This document shows, in pieces, positions 1 to 9,200 of a stretch of DNA of 64,000 nt (its first letter is position 1; every line of letters begins with the position of its first letter). The notes under the pieces are model-generated. The model was not told where the DNA came from and made no database searches. It worked only from the letters and a program-made list of their open reading frames with translations. A program made the translations under genes and the position numbers. This stretch comes from an uncultured Flavobacteriales bacterium. GTDB lineage: Bacteria > Bacteroidota > Bacteroidia > Flavobacteriales > Crocinitomicaceae. The stretch covers positions 248,001 to 312,000 of the forward strand of contig CAMLFH010000002.1 of the NCBI GenBank assembly GCA_946479285.1, in the 5' to 3' direction.

Positions 1-1
1 T

Positions 2-694
2 TACGATGGATATGACGATGACAATGTTTGGGTAAAACCAGTCAATTTGTATTTCAACCACATTTATAACATTGACAAGAAGAATTCCGTCAACATGTCT
101 TACATTTATGATGGTTATTCATTCTACAACCGAAATATCATTTACCTGGGCTACAGCCGAACTTTCCGCTGGAAGAAATCAAACAGGCTGAGTCTTGGCG
201 GTCGTGCTGTTGTTAACTTCAATTCCATTAACTGGGACAAATTGGGACAAATAACCGATCCTCCGTCTTCAAGGTTCAAAGTCAACGCGGATTTGGATGC
301 GGGAATTCAGTACCAATACAGAGGGTTAACAGTTGGTGCTTCCGTAAAGAACCTCTTCGCCAGTTCGGTAAAAACAACCGGACTTGACCTCATCAAAGAT
401 CAGCGCGAAATTTATGGGAACCTTTCTTACAATTTCAAGTTATTCAAACAAAAGGTGGAATTGGCCCCATTCCTCCTGTATTACAGTGAACGTAATTTCA
501 ACCTGGATGCAGGACTCAGCCTCGGACTTTACCAAAAGGTAAATGTATCATACGCTATCCGGGTATTTGAATTGCGGAATATCTTTACCATCCGCGGGAA
601 CATCCTGAAACGCTTCCAGGTTGGTGCTTCCTTTGATTATTCCATTCTTTACAGCGATTACAATGTAGATTTTCTGCTTGCTTATCGTTTTTAA
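2..694 (+). CDS. PorP/SprF-like type IX secretion outer-membrane protein, C-terminal part
   Basis: The gene enters from the left edge; the reading frame is open from base 2, so the start lies outside the window. The visible 230 residues are a run of amphipathic beta strands ending in aromatic LLAYRF, as expected for an outer-membrane barrel. The stretch around DLDAGIQYQYRGLTVGASVKN resembles the PorP/SprF family, whose members assist or anchor T9SS surface proteins. These proteins are usually encoded just after a type B cargo gene, so its partner may be off the left edge rather than the cargo gene that follows. A simple porin-like barrel is the alternative. Confidence 0.7.
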   Translation, partial: YDGYDDDNVWVKPVNLYFNHIYNIDKKNSVNMSYIYDGYSFYNRNIIYLGYSRTFRWKKSNRLSLGGRAVVNFNSINWDKLGQITDPPSSRFKVNADLDAGIQYQYRGLTVGASVKNLFASSVKTTGLDLIKDQREIYGNLSYNFKLFKQKVELAPFLLYYSERNFNLDAGLSLGLYQKVNVSYAIRVFELRNIFTIRGNILKRFQVGASFDYSILYSDYNVDFLLAYRF

Positions 695-725
695 GTGCAT
701 GAATAAAAGCATGTATTTTGAATTA

Positions 726-747
726 CTTTGTGATTCTTATAACAAAG
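726..747. terminator. Weak inverted repeat after the PorP/SprF-like gene
   Basis: CTTTGT (726-731) and ACAAAG (742-747) could form a 6-bp hairpin with a 10-nt loop about 30 nt after the stop codon. There is no T run, so a terminator role is only a possibility. Confidence 0.2.
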
Positions 748-778
748 CAGATTGATTCCGGCTATTTTCATTTAAGAT

Positions 779-814
779 CATTTTTTTCTGAACAAAATGC
801 ATTTTTTCCTGAAC
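779..814. repeat. Two 15-nt direct repeats spaced 21 bp, in the leader of the type B cargo gene
   Basis: CATTTTTTTCTGAAC at 779-793 and CATTTTTTCCTGAAC at 800-814 match at 14 of 15 positions, with start points 21 bp apart (two helix turns). They lie in the 335-nt gene-free space 695-1029, about 215 nt before the 1030 start. Spacing of this kind is typical of LytTR-type regulator sites, but no regulator is adjacent. The rest of the gap shows no gene that I can support. Confidence 0.35.
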
Positions 815-1029
815 GTGGAATGATTATCTTTCCCAAAGATTAGCAATTCAAAAGCGTCAGCTCCATTTTTGTTTCTTCCTTGTTTCCAAACTAACGGATT
901 TAATAACAGAAAGTTGAGAAGCATTTATTTAGATTACCTGTCCAAAACCAAGTATTCCGGCGAAAAACTTTTACCGCTGTCCAACCTTTTGTACCAATTT
1001 TCGTCTCTAACCTGTAAACACCCGGTACT

Positions 1030-4000
1030 ATGAAGCTAATCCTCATCATTTGTTCACTTTGTTTTTCTGTTTCCTGGACTTTGGCCCAAACCTGGGGTGC
1101 CAGTACTTTTAGCCAGACCACTAACGAAGCGGCGGACATTGAATTAAACAACCTGAATGAATCCTATGTTGCGGGTTATTTCTCCGGACAAACTTCTTTT
1201 GGCCCTTCCAGTTCACTTTCATCCACACAGGGAAATACAGATGCATATGTAGCGAAGTATGCTGCTTCAGGTGCCGTAATCTGGGTCAAACAATTCGGTG
1301 GGCTAGCTGCCGACAGGGCAATCGATTTAGCAGTTGGGCCTGATCAGAACATTGTTTTAACCGGACAATTCTTTGGAAGTGTCACTTTTGGTGCAACAAC
1401 ACTTGTTTCCAATGCCAATTCAAAAGACATTTTCATCGTAAAGCTGGATCCTGCAGGAAATGTATTGTGGGCCAGAAAAGAAGGCGGAAGTTCTCCTGAC
1501 AATCCTTACAAACTTACTGTAGACCACGCGAACAATATTATTTTAACAGGTGAATACCAGGGAACTGCAACTATCGGAGCAAATAATTTTACCAGTAACA
1601 ATGGTTCTTTCGACTTATTCATAGCGAAATACACTTCCGGTGGAACTCCGGTTTGGTCATTGAGCGGCTCTGCCGATCTGGATGACCGCGGATTATCTGT
1701 TGCCGTAGATGCATCGGATAATATTTTCTTCACCGGACAGTTTTCCAATACCCTCACTTTTGCAAGCAATACTTATGTCAATAACGGAATAAACGTCGGA
1801 TTTCTTTGTAAAATGAATCCTGCCGGGCAAGTTCAGTTCCTGCATTTAATGAAAGCAGGTTACGTACTCCCATACGATGTGGAAGTAAACGGAAACAACG
1901 AACCTATTGTGGCGGGCGATTTCCTGGGAAATATGCTTTACTACGACCAAAATGGAAGCAATAGTATCCAAAACCCTTACGACAAACAAATTTTCATTCT
2001 GAAAACGAGTAATACCGGTCAATATATTTGGAACAACACCCTTGGTTCACAAAACGAACTTTCTGCCCGGACACTTTCCATTGACCCGGGAAACAACATA
2101 TTTGTAACCGGTTATTTCAAGTGCGACCTTTCTCAAATACAGGACAGCAGTGAAACTATATTCAATTCTGTTGGTTTCAGAGATCCTTACCTCTTAAAGG
2201 TTTCGAATAGCGGTTCCAGAACTTACATCAAGCAATTCGGAAGTAAACTGGATGATGAAGGAAAAGGAGTTGCCGTGAGACAAATGGACAAACCACTTCT
2301 TTGTGGAAGTTATACTTCAGATTTAAACTTCGTTCCCGGAACAGCTACTTTCGGCGCTGACAATTACACCTTAAACCCGTTTTATGGAATGGAACCTTAT
2401 CATGTTTTCCTGATTGGAGATCAAAGTCGAAATTCCTTTTTAACGAACCATGTAAACAGCACTTATGCGAACTATAATTACTACGCTGTTTCGGGTTCCG
2501 ATTCACTGGCAGGATTTATCCATGCGGAAGAAGCTGCGAATTACGTAACAGTTATCGGAGATACGGTCCATTTTTGTACCAGTGCGAATTTATACTATCA
2601 AACATTGACTTTTCCGCATTTCGGACCGGATTATACCAGCACCTGGTATGATGGAACTCAAACAACCATTAATACGATTACAACAACCGGACCTTACTGG
2701 GTAGAGCACGAGCGCAACGATGAGTGCTACATGGACAGAGATTCGATCTACGCAATCCAGGAACCTATTCCCACCCTTCCTCTGCTGACAGATAATGTAG
2801 GTGTAAACGTGAACCATGCCGGTCCCAATTACAACAATTATCATTTCTGTTATCCGGACAGTGCGATCCTCAATTTTAGCGGTTTACAACCTGGATCTTC
2901 ATTGGTTACCATCGGAAATATTGTTTCATTTAACGGAGTTGGACCACATGTGCTCAACCAGGAATTTCAGTATTTCGTACAGGTCACAAACCAGTATTGT
3001 ATCAATATCGGAGATTTTACTTTTCAGCATGATTTTGCGGATCCGCCCGATAGTATTTCACTTTCCATTGCCATGAATACGCCTAATCCTTCAGGGGACT
3101 CGATCGTAATTTGTCAGGGCATGGCGGTTGAATTTCATGGCATAGACCTGATCGTCAACCCGGGAGCAAACTTTTATCCTTCTGTGTATCCTCCTATCGA
3201 TACGGTAATCTGGCACATTAACGGTGGACAGTATATTAATTACGACACGGCGGCAACCGTTTTCAGTCCCGGATCAAGCGGCTGGTACACGGTAGACATC
3301 CAGGTAGTGAAAGGATTCGACAATATCTGTGGTACGGACACAACCATTTATACCGCTACCAGGCAATTTTATGTCACTGTCAATCCGAATCCAAGCTGGG
3401 GAACAACAATTACGGGAGCAAACCTGCTTTGTCCGGGTGAATCCAGTTATTTAGTCGCCACCAATCCGAATCCGGAACTGCACTGGTCGGGCTCCAATAT
3501 TTTGTGGAATAACGGTTCAGACAGTATAGAAGTCAATGCTCCCGGCTGGTACAATTACACCGGAATCCTGGCGGATTCGGTAACCGGCTGTAGTTCATTC
3601 ATCGTATTCAACCATTATGTGGGCGTGAAAGTTGCTCCGAACATTACATCTGCTTCCGGAGAAGCGGTGATTTGTCCTTTTGATTCTTTATTGATGTCGG
3701 TTCCGAATGTATTTACTTCTTATATCTGGTTTGCACCGAACGGAGATACTTTGTCCACCACATCCCAATGTTACACAGACGAAATTGGAAGTTATGTTTG
3801 TAATGTGACCGATGCAGACGGGTGTGTCCTCAGTACGCCGCCTTTTGAAGTGTTTGAATACTCAACGCCTTCCATATCCGTGGTACCAAGTGCCATGATC
3901 TGTACCAATGAACTGGTAGACATACAAATAAGTTATTCCGGAAATGCAACTTTCCAATGGAATACCGGCTCCACAAGTGATCACATCACAACCAATGCGC

Positions 4001-5709
4001 CGGGAATATACATTGTGCAGGTCACGCAATGCGGAATAACAGTCGCTGATACTGTGGAGATCATCAACGGTTCATTCACGGCTTCTATTTCCGTAAGTGA
4101 TTCCGTATTGTGTTATGGCGATACGGCCCTATTCACAGGATCTTATCCAGGTGGGAGTTACGAATGGAACAGCGGACCTGTTACCGGAAATTCATACAGC
4201 ACTGTTGCGGCAGGAACTTATTCGGCTTTGGTGACCAACAGTTTTGGCTGTACTTACCAAACGAATGCTATTTCTATCACCAATGTTCCGGGAAGTGCCC
4301 CGCCTATCATTGCTTCTCAAACCATTTGTCCGGGAGATAATGCTACGCTCAACAGTAGTGTTGGCGCAATTGTCTGGTATTCGATGGATACAACACTGCT
4401 TTTCACCGGAACAAGTGTCAGTTTGACCAATGTGCAGCAAGACACGAGTTTCCTGATTTCTTACACTGCTCCAAACAGCATTTGCGGCTTTAGCTATTCG
4501 CAGGTTTCCGTTATTCTTTCGGTTCCGCCAAGCACTGCAACGATCCTTGGTGATTCGAATTTATGCATCAATGAAGATGGTGTGTTCTCAGTCAATACAA
4601 CAGATGACGTGGAATGGTTTTCAAATGGAGTTTCCCTGGGAACAACTAACCCGATCACTATTCCGTTTGCGACCCTGAATGCCAATAATGTCTTCTCTGT
4701 CGAATTCTCGAATGCCTGTTTCACAACGGTTCAGATAGATAGTGTTTCAATTATTTCCCCGGCTGTTCTGCAGCTTGCAGATGACACCCTGAATATTTGT
4801 TTCTTTGATTCGGAAACGGCAGCTCTGTTAAACAGCAACCTGACTTCTGTAACGTGGTCGGGGACTTTCGGGACGATCATTGATGATGAGTTGACGGTAT
4901 ACGGAAACACGACCTACACCCCAATTACGGTAACAGCAATCGATCAATACGGTTGTCAGACCCAATCGGCGATTCTGATCGTGAATACTTCCATTTACAA
5001 CCTTACAACGACTGTAAACTTCCCGAATTATTGTCCGGGAACGAGTGGGAATATCTTTACAACCTCCACTTCAGACAGCATCTTGTGGATCACTCCATTT
5101 GGAAATTCATCGAATAATCCGCTTTCGTTTACCCTGAGTCAGCAAAACTCCGGAAACTTCTACCTGAGAACCTGGGACGATATGGGTTGTGTTTACATCG
5201 ATACGGTCTTTATTCCTTTATCACCGGTACCAAACTTAAACATCCTGCCGGATACGGTTTTCTGCGTGAACGACATTTACACCTTCCACTTCCCGAATGA
5301 TGGAAATACTTATTATTGGACGACTTACGGAAACAACAACAGCATTCCAATTAGTTTCAACCAGCAATTGATCTTAAATGTGGTAACGCCTGCAGGTTGC
5401 GTTGGCTCCGATACCATGCTGGTTAATGCAGTGGATTGTGACAATGATCTTCCGAATATCATTACTCCAAACGGGGACGGAATAAACGATTTCTTCATTA
5501 TTGACGATGCTTATTCCCAATTAGGAAATACGATCATTATCATTAACCGTTGGGGAAACAGAATGTTTGACGCAAGTCCGTATTTAAATGACTGGGGCGG
5601 CGAAGGCGTTTCTGATGGAGTTTATTTCTATATGTACTATCCGAACGGAATAGAAGAACCGAACAATGTGAAACAAGGCTTTATTCATGTTTTCCACGGA
5701 AATAATTAG
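1030..5709 (+). CDS. Giant secreted protein with T9SS type B sorting domain (gliding-motility-associated C-terminal domain)
   Basis: 1,559 residues with an N-terminal signal peptide ending near TLAQ. Residues about 20-480 contain repeated blocks such as DIFIVKLDPAGNVLWARKEGG, typical of SBBP-like beta-propeller repeats. Residues about 500-1470 are Cys- and Thr-rich Ig/PKD-like modules. The last 85 residues carry the CHU_C/type B sorting domain: ITPNGDGINDFFII, INRWGNRMFD, then a short end. Family knowledge says such proteins cross the outer membrane by T9SS and stay on the surface, often as adhesins. It follows a PorP/SprF-like gene, which fits the common cargo/partner pairing. No enzymatic motif is visible; the ligand is unknown. 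Confidence 0.88.
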   Translation: MKLILIICSLCFSVSWTLAQTWGASTFSQTTNEAADIELNNLNESYVAGYFSGQTSFGPSSSLSSTQGNTDAYVAKYAASGAVIWVKQFGGLAADRAIDLAVGPDQNIVLTGQFFGSVTFGATTLVSNANSKDIFIVKLDPAGNVLWARKEGGSSPDNPYKLTVDHANNIILTGEYQGTATIGANNFTSNNGSFDLFIAKYTSGGTPVWSLSGSADLDDRGLSVAVDASDNIFFTGQFSNTLTFASNTYVNNGINVGFLCKMNPAGQVQFLHLMKAGYVLPYDVEVNGNNEPIVAGDFLGNMLYYDQNGSNSIQNPYDKQIFILKTSNTGQYIWNNTLGSQNELSARTLSIDPGNNIFVTGYFKCDLSQIQDSSETIFNSVGFRDPYLLKVSNSGSRTYIKQFGSKLDDEGKGVAVRQMDKPLLCGSYTSDLNFVPGTATFGADNYTLNPFYGMEPYHVFLIGDQSRNSFLTNHVNSTYANYNYYAVSGSDSLAGFIHAEEAANYVTVIGDTVHFCTSANLYYQTLTFPHFGPDYTSTWYDGTQTTINTITTTGPYWVEHERNDECYMDRDSIYAIQEPIPTLPLLTDNVGVNVNHAGPNYNNYHFCYPDSAILNFSGLQPGSSLVTIGNIVSFNGVGPHVLNQEFQYFVQVTNQYCINIGDFTFQHDFADPPDSISLSIAMNTPNPSGDSIVICQGMAVEFHGIDLIVNPGANFYPSVYPPIDTVIWHINGGQYINYDTAATVFSPGSSGWYTVDIQVVKGFDNICGTDTTIYTATRQFYVTVNPNPSWGTTITGANLLCPGESSYLVATNPNPELHWSGSNILWNNGSDSIEVNAPGWYNYTGILADSVTGCSSFIVFNHYVGVKVAPNITSASGEAVICPFDSLLMSVPNVFTSYIWFAPNGDTLSTTSQCYTDEIGSYVCNVTDADGCVLSTPPFEVFEYSTPSISVVPSAMICTNELVDIQISYSGNATFQWNTGSTSDHITTNAPGIYIVQVTQCGITVADTVEIINGSFTASISVSDSVLCYGDTALFTGSYPGGSYEWNSGPVTGNSYSTVAAGTYSALVTNSFGCTYQTNAISITNVPGSAPPIIASQTICPGDNATLNSSVGAIVWYSMDTTLLFTGTSVSLTNVQQDTSFLISYTAPNSICGFSYSQVSVILSVPPSTATILGDSNLCINEDGVFSVNTTDDVEWFSNGVSLGTTNPITIPFATLNANNVFSVEFSNACFTTVQIDSVSIISPAVLQLADDTLNICFFDSETAALLNSNLTSVTWSGTFGTIIDDELTVYGNTTYTPITVTAIDQYGCQTQSAILIVNTSIYNLTTTVNFPNYCPGTSGNIFTTSTSDSILWITPFGNSSNNPLSFTLSQQNSGNFYLRTWDDMGCVYIDTVFIPLSPVPNLNILPDTVFCVNDIYTFHFPNDGNTYYWTTYGNNNSIPISFNQQLILNVVTPAGCVGSDTMLVNAVDCDNDLPNIITPNGDGINDFFIIDDAYSQLGNTIIIINRWGNRMFDASPYLNDWGGEGVSDGVYFYMYYPNGIEEPNNVKQGFIHVFHGNN

Positions 5710-5733
5710 AAGAAGGCTATTTCCATTAAAGGC

Positions 5734-5832
5734 ATGCGAAAAATTACCGTGGACGGAGAAATTTTTCTTTGGAAGATCAGTGCGGGGGAATTTCACATTG
5801 AATCTCCTGATCAAGATGATAGCGAGGAATAA
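5734..5832 (+). CDS. Possible 32-residue acidic small protein
   Basis: An ATG at 5734 opens a short frame, MRKITVDGEIFLWKISAGE followed by an acidic tail rich in Asp, Glu and Ser, ending at TAA 5830-5832. It sits 24 nt after the giant cargo gene on the same strand. The composition (basic start, one Trp, acidic end) looks like a real small soluble protein rather than random sequence, but there is no promoter box, and I recognise no family with certainty. It could equally be a decayed gene fragment. Confidence 0.3.
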   Translation: MRKITVDGEIFLWKISAGEFHIESPDQDDSEE

Positions 5833-5912
5833 ATGGGAGGCAGATTAGATTTCATTATCAAAACAGAATTCGCGTTTTAACGAACCTGATCGAGCTCAAA
5901 TTTAGAAACAGA

Positions 5913-5930
5913 GTTCGAGAATTCTCGAAC
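5913..5930. repeat. 18-bp perfect palindrome, GAATTC-centred repeat family
   Basis: GTTCGAGAATTCTCGAAC is a perfect palindrome in the space between the tiny frame and the convergent lipoprotein gene. Related copies occur at 9201-9216 and 59825-59840. The neighbourhood (GTTTTAACGAAC, 5873-5884) is also shared with the 9201 copy, which suggests one dispersed element rather than chance. Confidence 0.5.
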
Positions 5931-5961
5931 TTAAAGATGTTTGCACACTTCTGAGAAGAAG

Positions 5962-6675
5962 TTAAATTCTAAAGATGTATTCTCCTTTGTTTATCCAAAA
6001 CTGGTTTTCCAGAAAAGAATCTATTGGCTTCTTAAGAATGAATTTATTCCGTGTAGGGGAAAATTCAAAAGTTACAGTATCCGTTATTTCTATTTTCGAG
6101 GGAACGCTGGTATTGCCCATTTCACTTTGAAATTTCGTTTCAAGGATAAGCTGTTTCCTGTTCATTTCCAGTTCCCGTATTTCTACCCATTTCTCAAACG
6201 CATGAATCTTGTCCACATCCATGAAACTAGCCATTTTTGAATAGGTGAATAATTCTGAAAAATGTTTTTTTTCTACCCGGACCAGGCTCATTGTTCTTGT
6301 TAAAGCTCCTGTTCCCGAACCGATATTCGAATAAATAAACCAGGCGTTCTTATAATTATAAACTACTTTTTCCTGGTTGTAAAAATCGATTTCCCGGAAG
6401 GTCCGAATGGAATCCAAAACAACAAACTTATCCGGATACAATTTCACCAAACGGATCAGGTTGTCTACCCGACCAAAACCCTGGGCAATATAAAGTCCCG
6501 GTTCTTTGAGTTTTACTACATGAATACTGTCCACAGGAATTTGATCCCATTTAGCTAACGAATCTTTCACCTGGTTCATATCAATCAGGGAAGAACTGAT
6601 TCCCTTAGAATTTTGTGGATTCGAACAAGAATAGATGATTCCTAAAATCAAAGGAAATAAGCCGATTTTATTCAT
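5962..6675 (-). CDS. Hypothetical lipoprotein
   Basis: 237 residues. The N-terminus MNKIGLFPLILGIIYSCSN is a lipoprotein signal with lipobox IIYSC (Cys17), so the protein should be anchored to a membrane. The remainder is mixed alpha/beta with many charged residues and no motif I recognise. Its start overlaps the end of the upstream gene (6668) by 8 nt, so the two are probably translated from one mRNA together with the 7212-7613 gene. Function unknown. Confidence 0.75.
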   Translation of the reverse strand: MNKIGLFPLILGIIYSCSNPQNSKGISSSLIDMNQVKDSLAKWDQIPVDSIHVVKLKEPGLYIAQGFGRVDNLIRLVKLYPDKFVVLDSIRTFREIDFYNQEKVVYNYKNAWFIYSNIGSGTGALTRTMSLVRVEKKHFSELFTYSKMASFMDVDKIHAFEKWVEIRELEMNRKQLILETKFQSEMGNTSVPSKIEITDTVTFEFSPTRNKFILKKPIDSFLENQFWINKGEYIFRI

Positions 6676-7210
6676 AGTCTAAAGTATAAATCAAAGCACC
6701 TTCCATGTAAGTTTCGGTTCTGATTTTCTTTCCGTACTCATCAAAATAATCCCATTCTCCCTGTTTCAGATCATCGTAACTGATCCACACATTAATCGGT
6801 CCGTCATTGACAATTAATTCAGGTGATCCGTTATGTGCGTGAACCATTTGAGCGTACTCACCGGAAGCCTTAATTTTTCCGTTTGAATAATAATAGTTCC
6901 AAATTCCCGCTTTCACCGATAGGATTTTAGCGTAGCCGTATGGAACATATTTCTTATTCCAGGGAGAATAATCGGCATAACAATCCTTGCATTTCACCGA
7001 ATCTACCCGCTTGTAGTTTCCTTCTACCCGCAGGGTTCCATCATCATAAAAATCCTTGTAGAAACCATTGTACTGATTCGCAATAGAATCGTATTCAAAA
7101 GTAACTTTCATCTTGCCATTATCGGAATGATAAGTGGTTACTAAAGTGTTACTCTTTTGCCCGAAACAAGTTGAAAAGAAAAGAAGGAATAAGCCCGGAA
7201 GTATTTTCAC
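6668..7210 (-). CDS. Secreted MORN-repeat (YwqK-like) protein
   Basis: I place the start at GTG 7210, one base after the upstream stop codon, because it gives a clean signal peptide (VKILPGLFLLFFSTCFGQ) and about 180 residues; an in-frame ATG at 7243 is possible but adds 11 polar residues before the signal. The mature part has MORN-type segments: NGFYKDFYDDGTLRVEGNY, YYSNGKIKASGEY and WDYFDEYGKKIRTETY. Such modules are common in Bacteroidota envelope proteins (MORN_2, often labelled YwqK antitoxin) although a toxin-antitoxin role is not indicated here. It is the middle gene of a three-gene minus-strand unit. Confidence 0.75.
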   Translation of the reverse strand: MKILPGLFLLFFSTCFGQKSNTLVTTYHSDNGKMKVTFEYDSIANQYNGFYKDFYDDGTLRVEGNYKRVDSVKCKDCYADYSPWNKKYVPYGYAKILSVKAGIWNYYYSNGKIKASGEYAQMVHAHNGSPELIVNDGPINVWISYDDLKQGEWDYFDEYGKKIRTETYMEGALIYTLDYE

Positions 7211-7211
7211 T

Positions 7212-7613
7212 TTATTGTTTTTTGTAGTAATAAAAATAATCATTTACCGATTTGAGGTATATCCCGCTTTTTAATTCCACGAGTTCCATTGTAAATACAG
7301 GAAAGTCGGTCCTTTTAAAGTTCAGAGTGATTCTTTTTCCGGAAATTTCCCAGTTGCCTTCGCTAACTTGCGGATTGGAATTATCTAAGTTCGTTTGTAT
7401 CAACTCAAAGCGATGAAATGCTTTCAATTTTATGTTGGCCTTAGTAATTTTCACCGGAAACTCAAAAACTCCGTCAGCTGATAGAGGACGACTCGTTGCA
7501 TCAGCTGGTGTATTTACTGTTATATATTTCCCACGAATATTTTGTGAAAAGGATAGACTGATTTGACTTAAAAGAAAGAATAGAAATACGGTTTTTAAAA
7601 AGTGTTGGTTCAT
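7212..7613 (-). CDS. Small secreted protein, lipocalin-like
   Basis: I choose ATG 7613 because it begins a signal peptide (MNQHFLKTVFLFFLLSQIS, cleavage after SFSQ); frames further upstream add non-signal residues. The mature ~110 residues contain GNWEISGKRITLNFK and end YYYKKQ, a small all-beta pattern like the lipocalin-like proteins (about 130-150 residues) that are frequent in this phylum. First gene of the unit with the MORN protein and the lipoprotein. Ligand unknown. Confidence 0.7.
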   Translation of the reverse strand: MNQHFLKTVFLFFLLSQISLSFSQNIRGKYITVNTPADATSRPLSADGVFEFPVKITKANIKLKAFHRFELIQTNLDNSNPQVSEGNWEISGKRITLNFKRTDFPVFTMELVELKSGIYLKSVNDYFYYYKKQ

Positions 7614-7708
7614 CACGAGTAATTTAGGGTTGTCTCCCAAACGGTGAATCATCATTTATATTTTGACTTCGAAATCAAAAATTCGTAATTATTTTTTACT
7701 TTAACTCA

Positions 7709-8569
7709 ATGGAAAACAGAACCGGGCGCTATGAAAAAAGATATTCTCCGCATGGACGCGACGCATCGCGTCCCTATGTATTAAACCTGTTTTTCCTGAT
7801 CTCACTAATCACATTGCTTGCAAATGACTTCGTTTTAAAATCAGAAGTGCCTTCATTTATCACCGGAAAACTATCCGACTTATCCGGATTGATTGTATTT
7901 GTTCTATTCTTTACTTTTCTAGTCGGAACTCAGTTTAAGAAATCCATTTTCATCATCACTGCTCCGATTTTTTGCTGGTGGAAATCCTCCATGAGCAGCG
8001 GGTTTATTCAGAATTGGAACGAATTGTTTCCATTTTACACACTTGAACGCACTGTCGATTACACTGATCTGTTTTGTCTGCTTGTTTTAATTCCGCTCTA
8101 TTTTTATCAACCGAAGACCCTTTCTCTTCCGAAAAAGCAATGGCTTGCTGCACCGGTAATATTGCTGACAGTATTTGCTATCAGTGCAACTTCGAAAGCA
8201 AAAAACATCAGTGCCTATTCCTCCGACAATACCAAACGATATTTGATCCAGGAATCTTTTAAGCTCAAAAAAGTCACTTACACAGAGTTCCTGGAATATC
8301 TCGCACTCAGCAATATCAAAGTGGAGAAAAAGGAAAGTTCCACTCCTCCAATAAAACCGGTTGATTATCATTATTACGTTTTACGGAATTACGAGTTTGC
8401 TGACGACCTGAGAGTTGAATCAATGAACATCGCCGTTAGGGAAAAGAACGGAAACCTGAAATTAGTGATCCAGGATGTAACTCTGTTCAATCCACCCGAA
8501 GAAACAGAGAAAGCCGTCAAAGAGAGATTGATGGAAGTCTTTGAAGACTATTTTTCTATCGGGGAATAA
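7709..8569 (+). CDS. Membrane protein of unknown function with a repeat-derived N-terminal segment
   Basis: 286 residues. Hydrophobic segments lie near residues 24-42, 58-75, 82-90, 115-130 and 145-160, followed by a soluble C-terminal domain of about 110 residues. The segment DFVLKSEVPSFITGKLSDLSGL is reminiscent of a widespread Bacteroidota membrane family without known role. Residues 16-23 (GRDASRPY) are encoded by a REP-like palindrome (7754-7773), so the native start may have been shifted or extended by insertion. The next gene, a Crp-like regulator, begins 17 nt downstream on the same strand. Confidence 0.7.
   Translation: MENRTGRYEKRYSPHGRDASRPYVLNLFFLISLITLLANDFVLKSEVPSFITGKLSDLSGLIVFVLFFTFLVGTQFKKSIFIITAPIFCWWKSSMSSGFIQNWNELFPFYTLERTVDYTDLFCLLVLIPLYFYQPKTLSLPKKQWLAAPVILLTVFAISATSKAKNISAYSSDNTKRYLIQESFKLKKVTYTEFLEYLALSNIKVEKKESSTPPIKPVDYHYYVLRNYEFADDLRVESMNIAVREKNGNLKLVIQDVTLFNPPEETEKAVKERLMEVFEDYFSIGE
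7754..7773. repeat. REP-like palindrome inside a coding region
   Basis: GGACGCGA-CGCA-TCGCGTCC is a hairpin with a perfect 8-bp stem and 4-nt loop. It is read in frame in the membrane-protein gene. I know GRDASRPY-type peptides as translations of a repeat common in Bacteroidota genomes. Confidence 0.65.
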
Positions 8570-8586
8570 TCGTTTACTTTGTAGGA

Positions 8587-9174
8587 ATGACAGCCATTGA
8601 AAAACTAGCTTTTGCCATTACCTCATTTGCAAAGATGAGTCCGGAGGAATTCGAAACCTCTCTTCCATTCTGGCAAGAGCGCAGTTTCAAAAAAGGAGAA
8701 TCGTACAATGAACGTCACCAGATATGCAAGAACCTGGGATTTATTATCGACGGAACATTTCGTTCGTACATCATTGAAGAAAAAAGCGGCGAAGAAAAAA
8801 ATGTCTTCCTCTACTCTTCGGAACAATTTGTGGTTTCCTTTAAAAGCTTCATCAACCAAATTCCATGTGATTATCATACCCAGTCATTGACCGATTCTAC
8901 GATTTTATATATTAACATTGTCGATCTGCTTTCACTTTATCATAAATCGCATCCATGGGAACGTTTTGGAAGATTGCTTGCTCAGGAGGCATTTAATGTA
9001 GCGATGGAACGAAGCGAAAGTTTCCTCTTTAAAACCCCGGAAGAGCGTTATTTGGACCTGATTAAACATCATCCGAATATTTTCAATACGGTTCCTTTGT
9101 ACCATATTTCATCTTATTTGGGAATCCAGGGACCTTCATTGAGCCGGATCCGGAAAAGGCTTTCTGGGAAGTAA
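8587..9174 (+). CDS. Crp/Fnr-family transcription regulator
   Basis: 195 residues, the usual size for short Bacteroidota Crp-like regulators. The N-terminal ~120 residues form the cyclic-nucleotide-binding jelly roll (GFIIDGTFRSYIIEEKSGEEK, then FVVSFKSFINQIP) and the C-terminus has the helix-turn-helix, LYHISSYLGIQGPSLSRIRKRL. The ligand-binding Arg/Ser pair of true cAMP receptors is not evident. It lies downstream of the membrane-protein gene and upstream of a hydrolase whose leader holds an 18-bp palindrome, a plausible target. Confidence 0.88.
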   Translation: MTAIEKLAFAITSFAKMSPEEFETSLPFWQERSFKKGESYNERHQICKNLGFIIDGTFRSYIIEEKSGEEKNVFLYSSEQFVVSFKSFINQIPCDYHTQSLTDSTILYINIVDLLSLYHKSHPWERFGRLLAQEAFNVAMERSESFLFKTPEERYLDLIKHHPNIFNTVPLYHISSYLGIQGPSLSRIRKRLSGK

Positions 9175-9200
9175 CCCAATCCCCCAACTTCGGAAATTTC

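Noticed and set aside
5941..6240. A plus-strand frame opposite the end of the lipoprotein gene
   Set aside because: Antisense to a supported gene; Phe/Lys/Tyr-rich shadow.
6668..7243. Toxin-antitoxin system suggested by the YwqK-type MORN repeats
   Set aside because: The protein is secreted, and neither neighbour looks like a toxin; the antitoxin label is only a database name.
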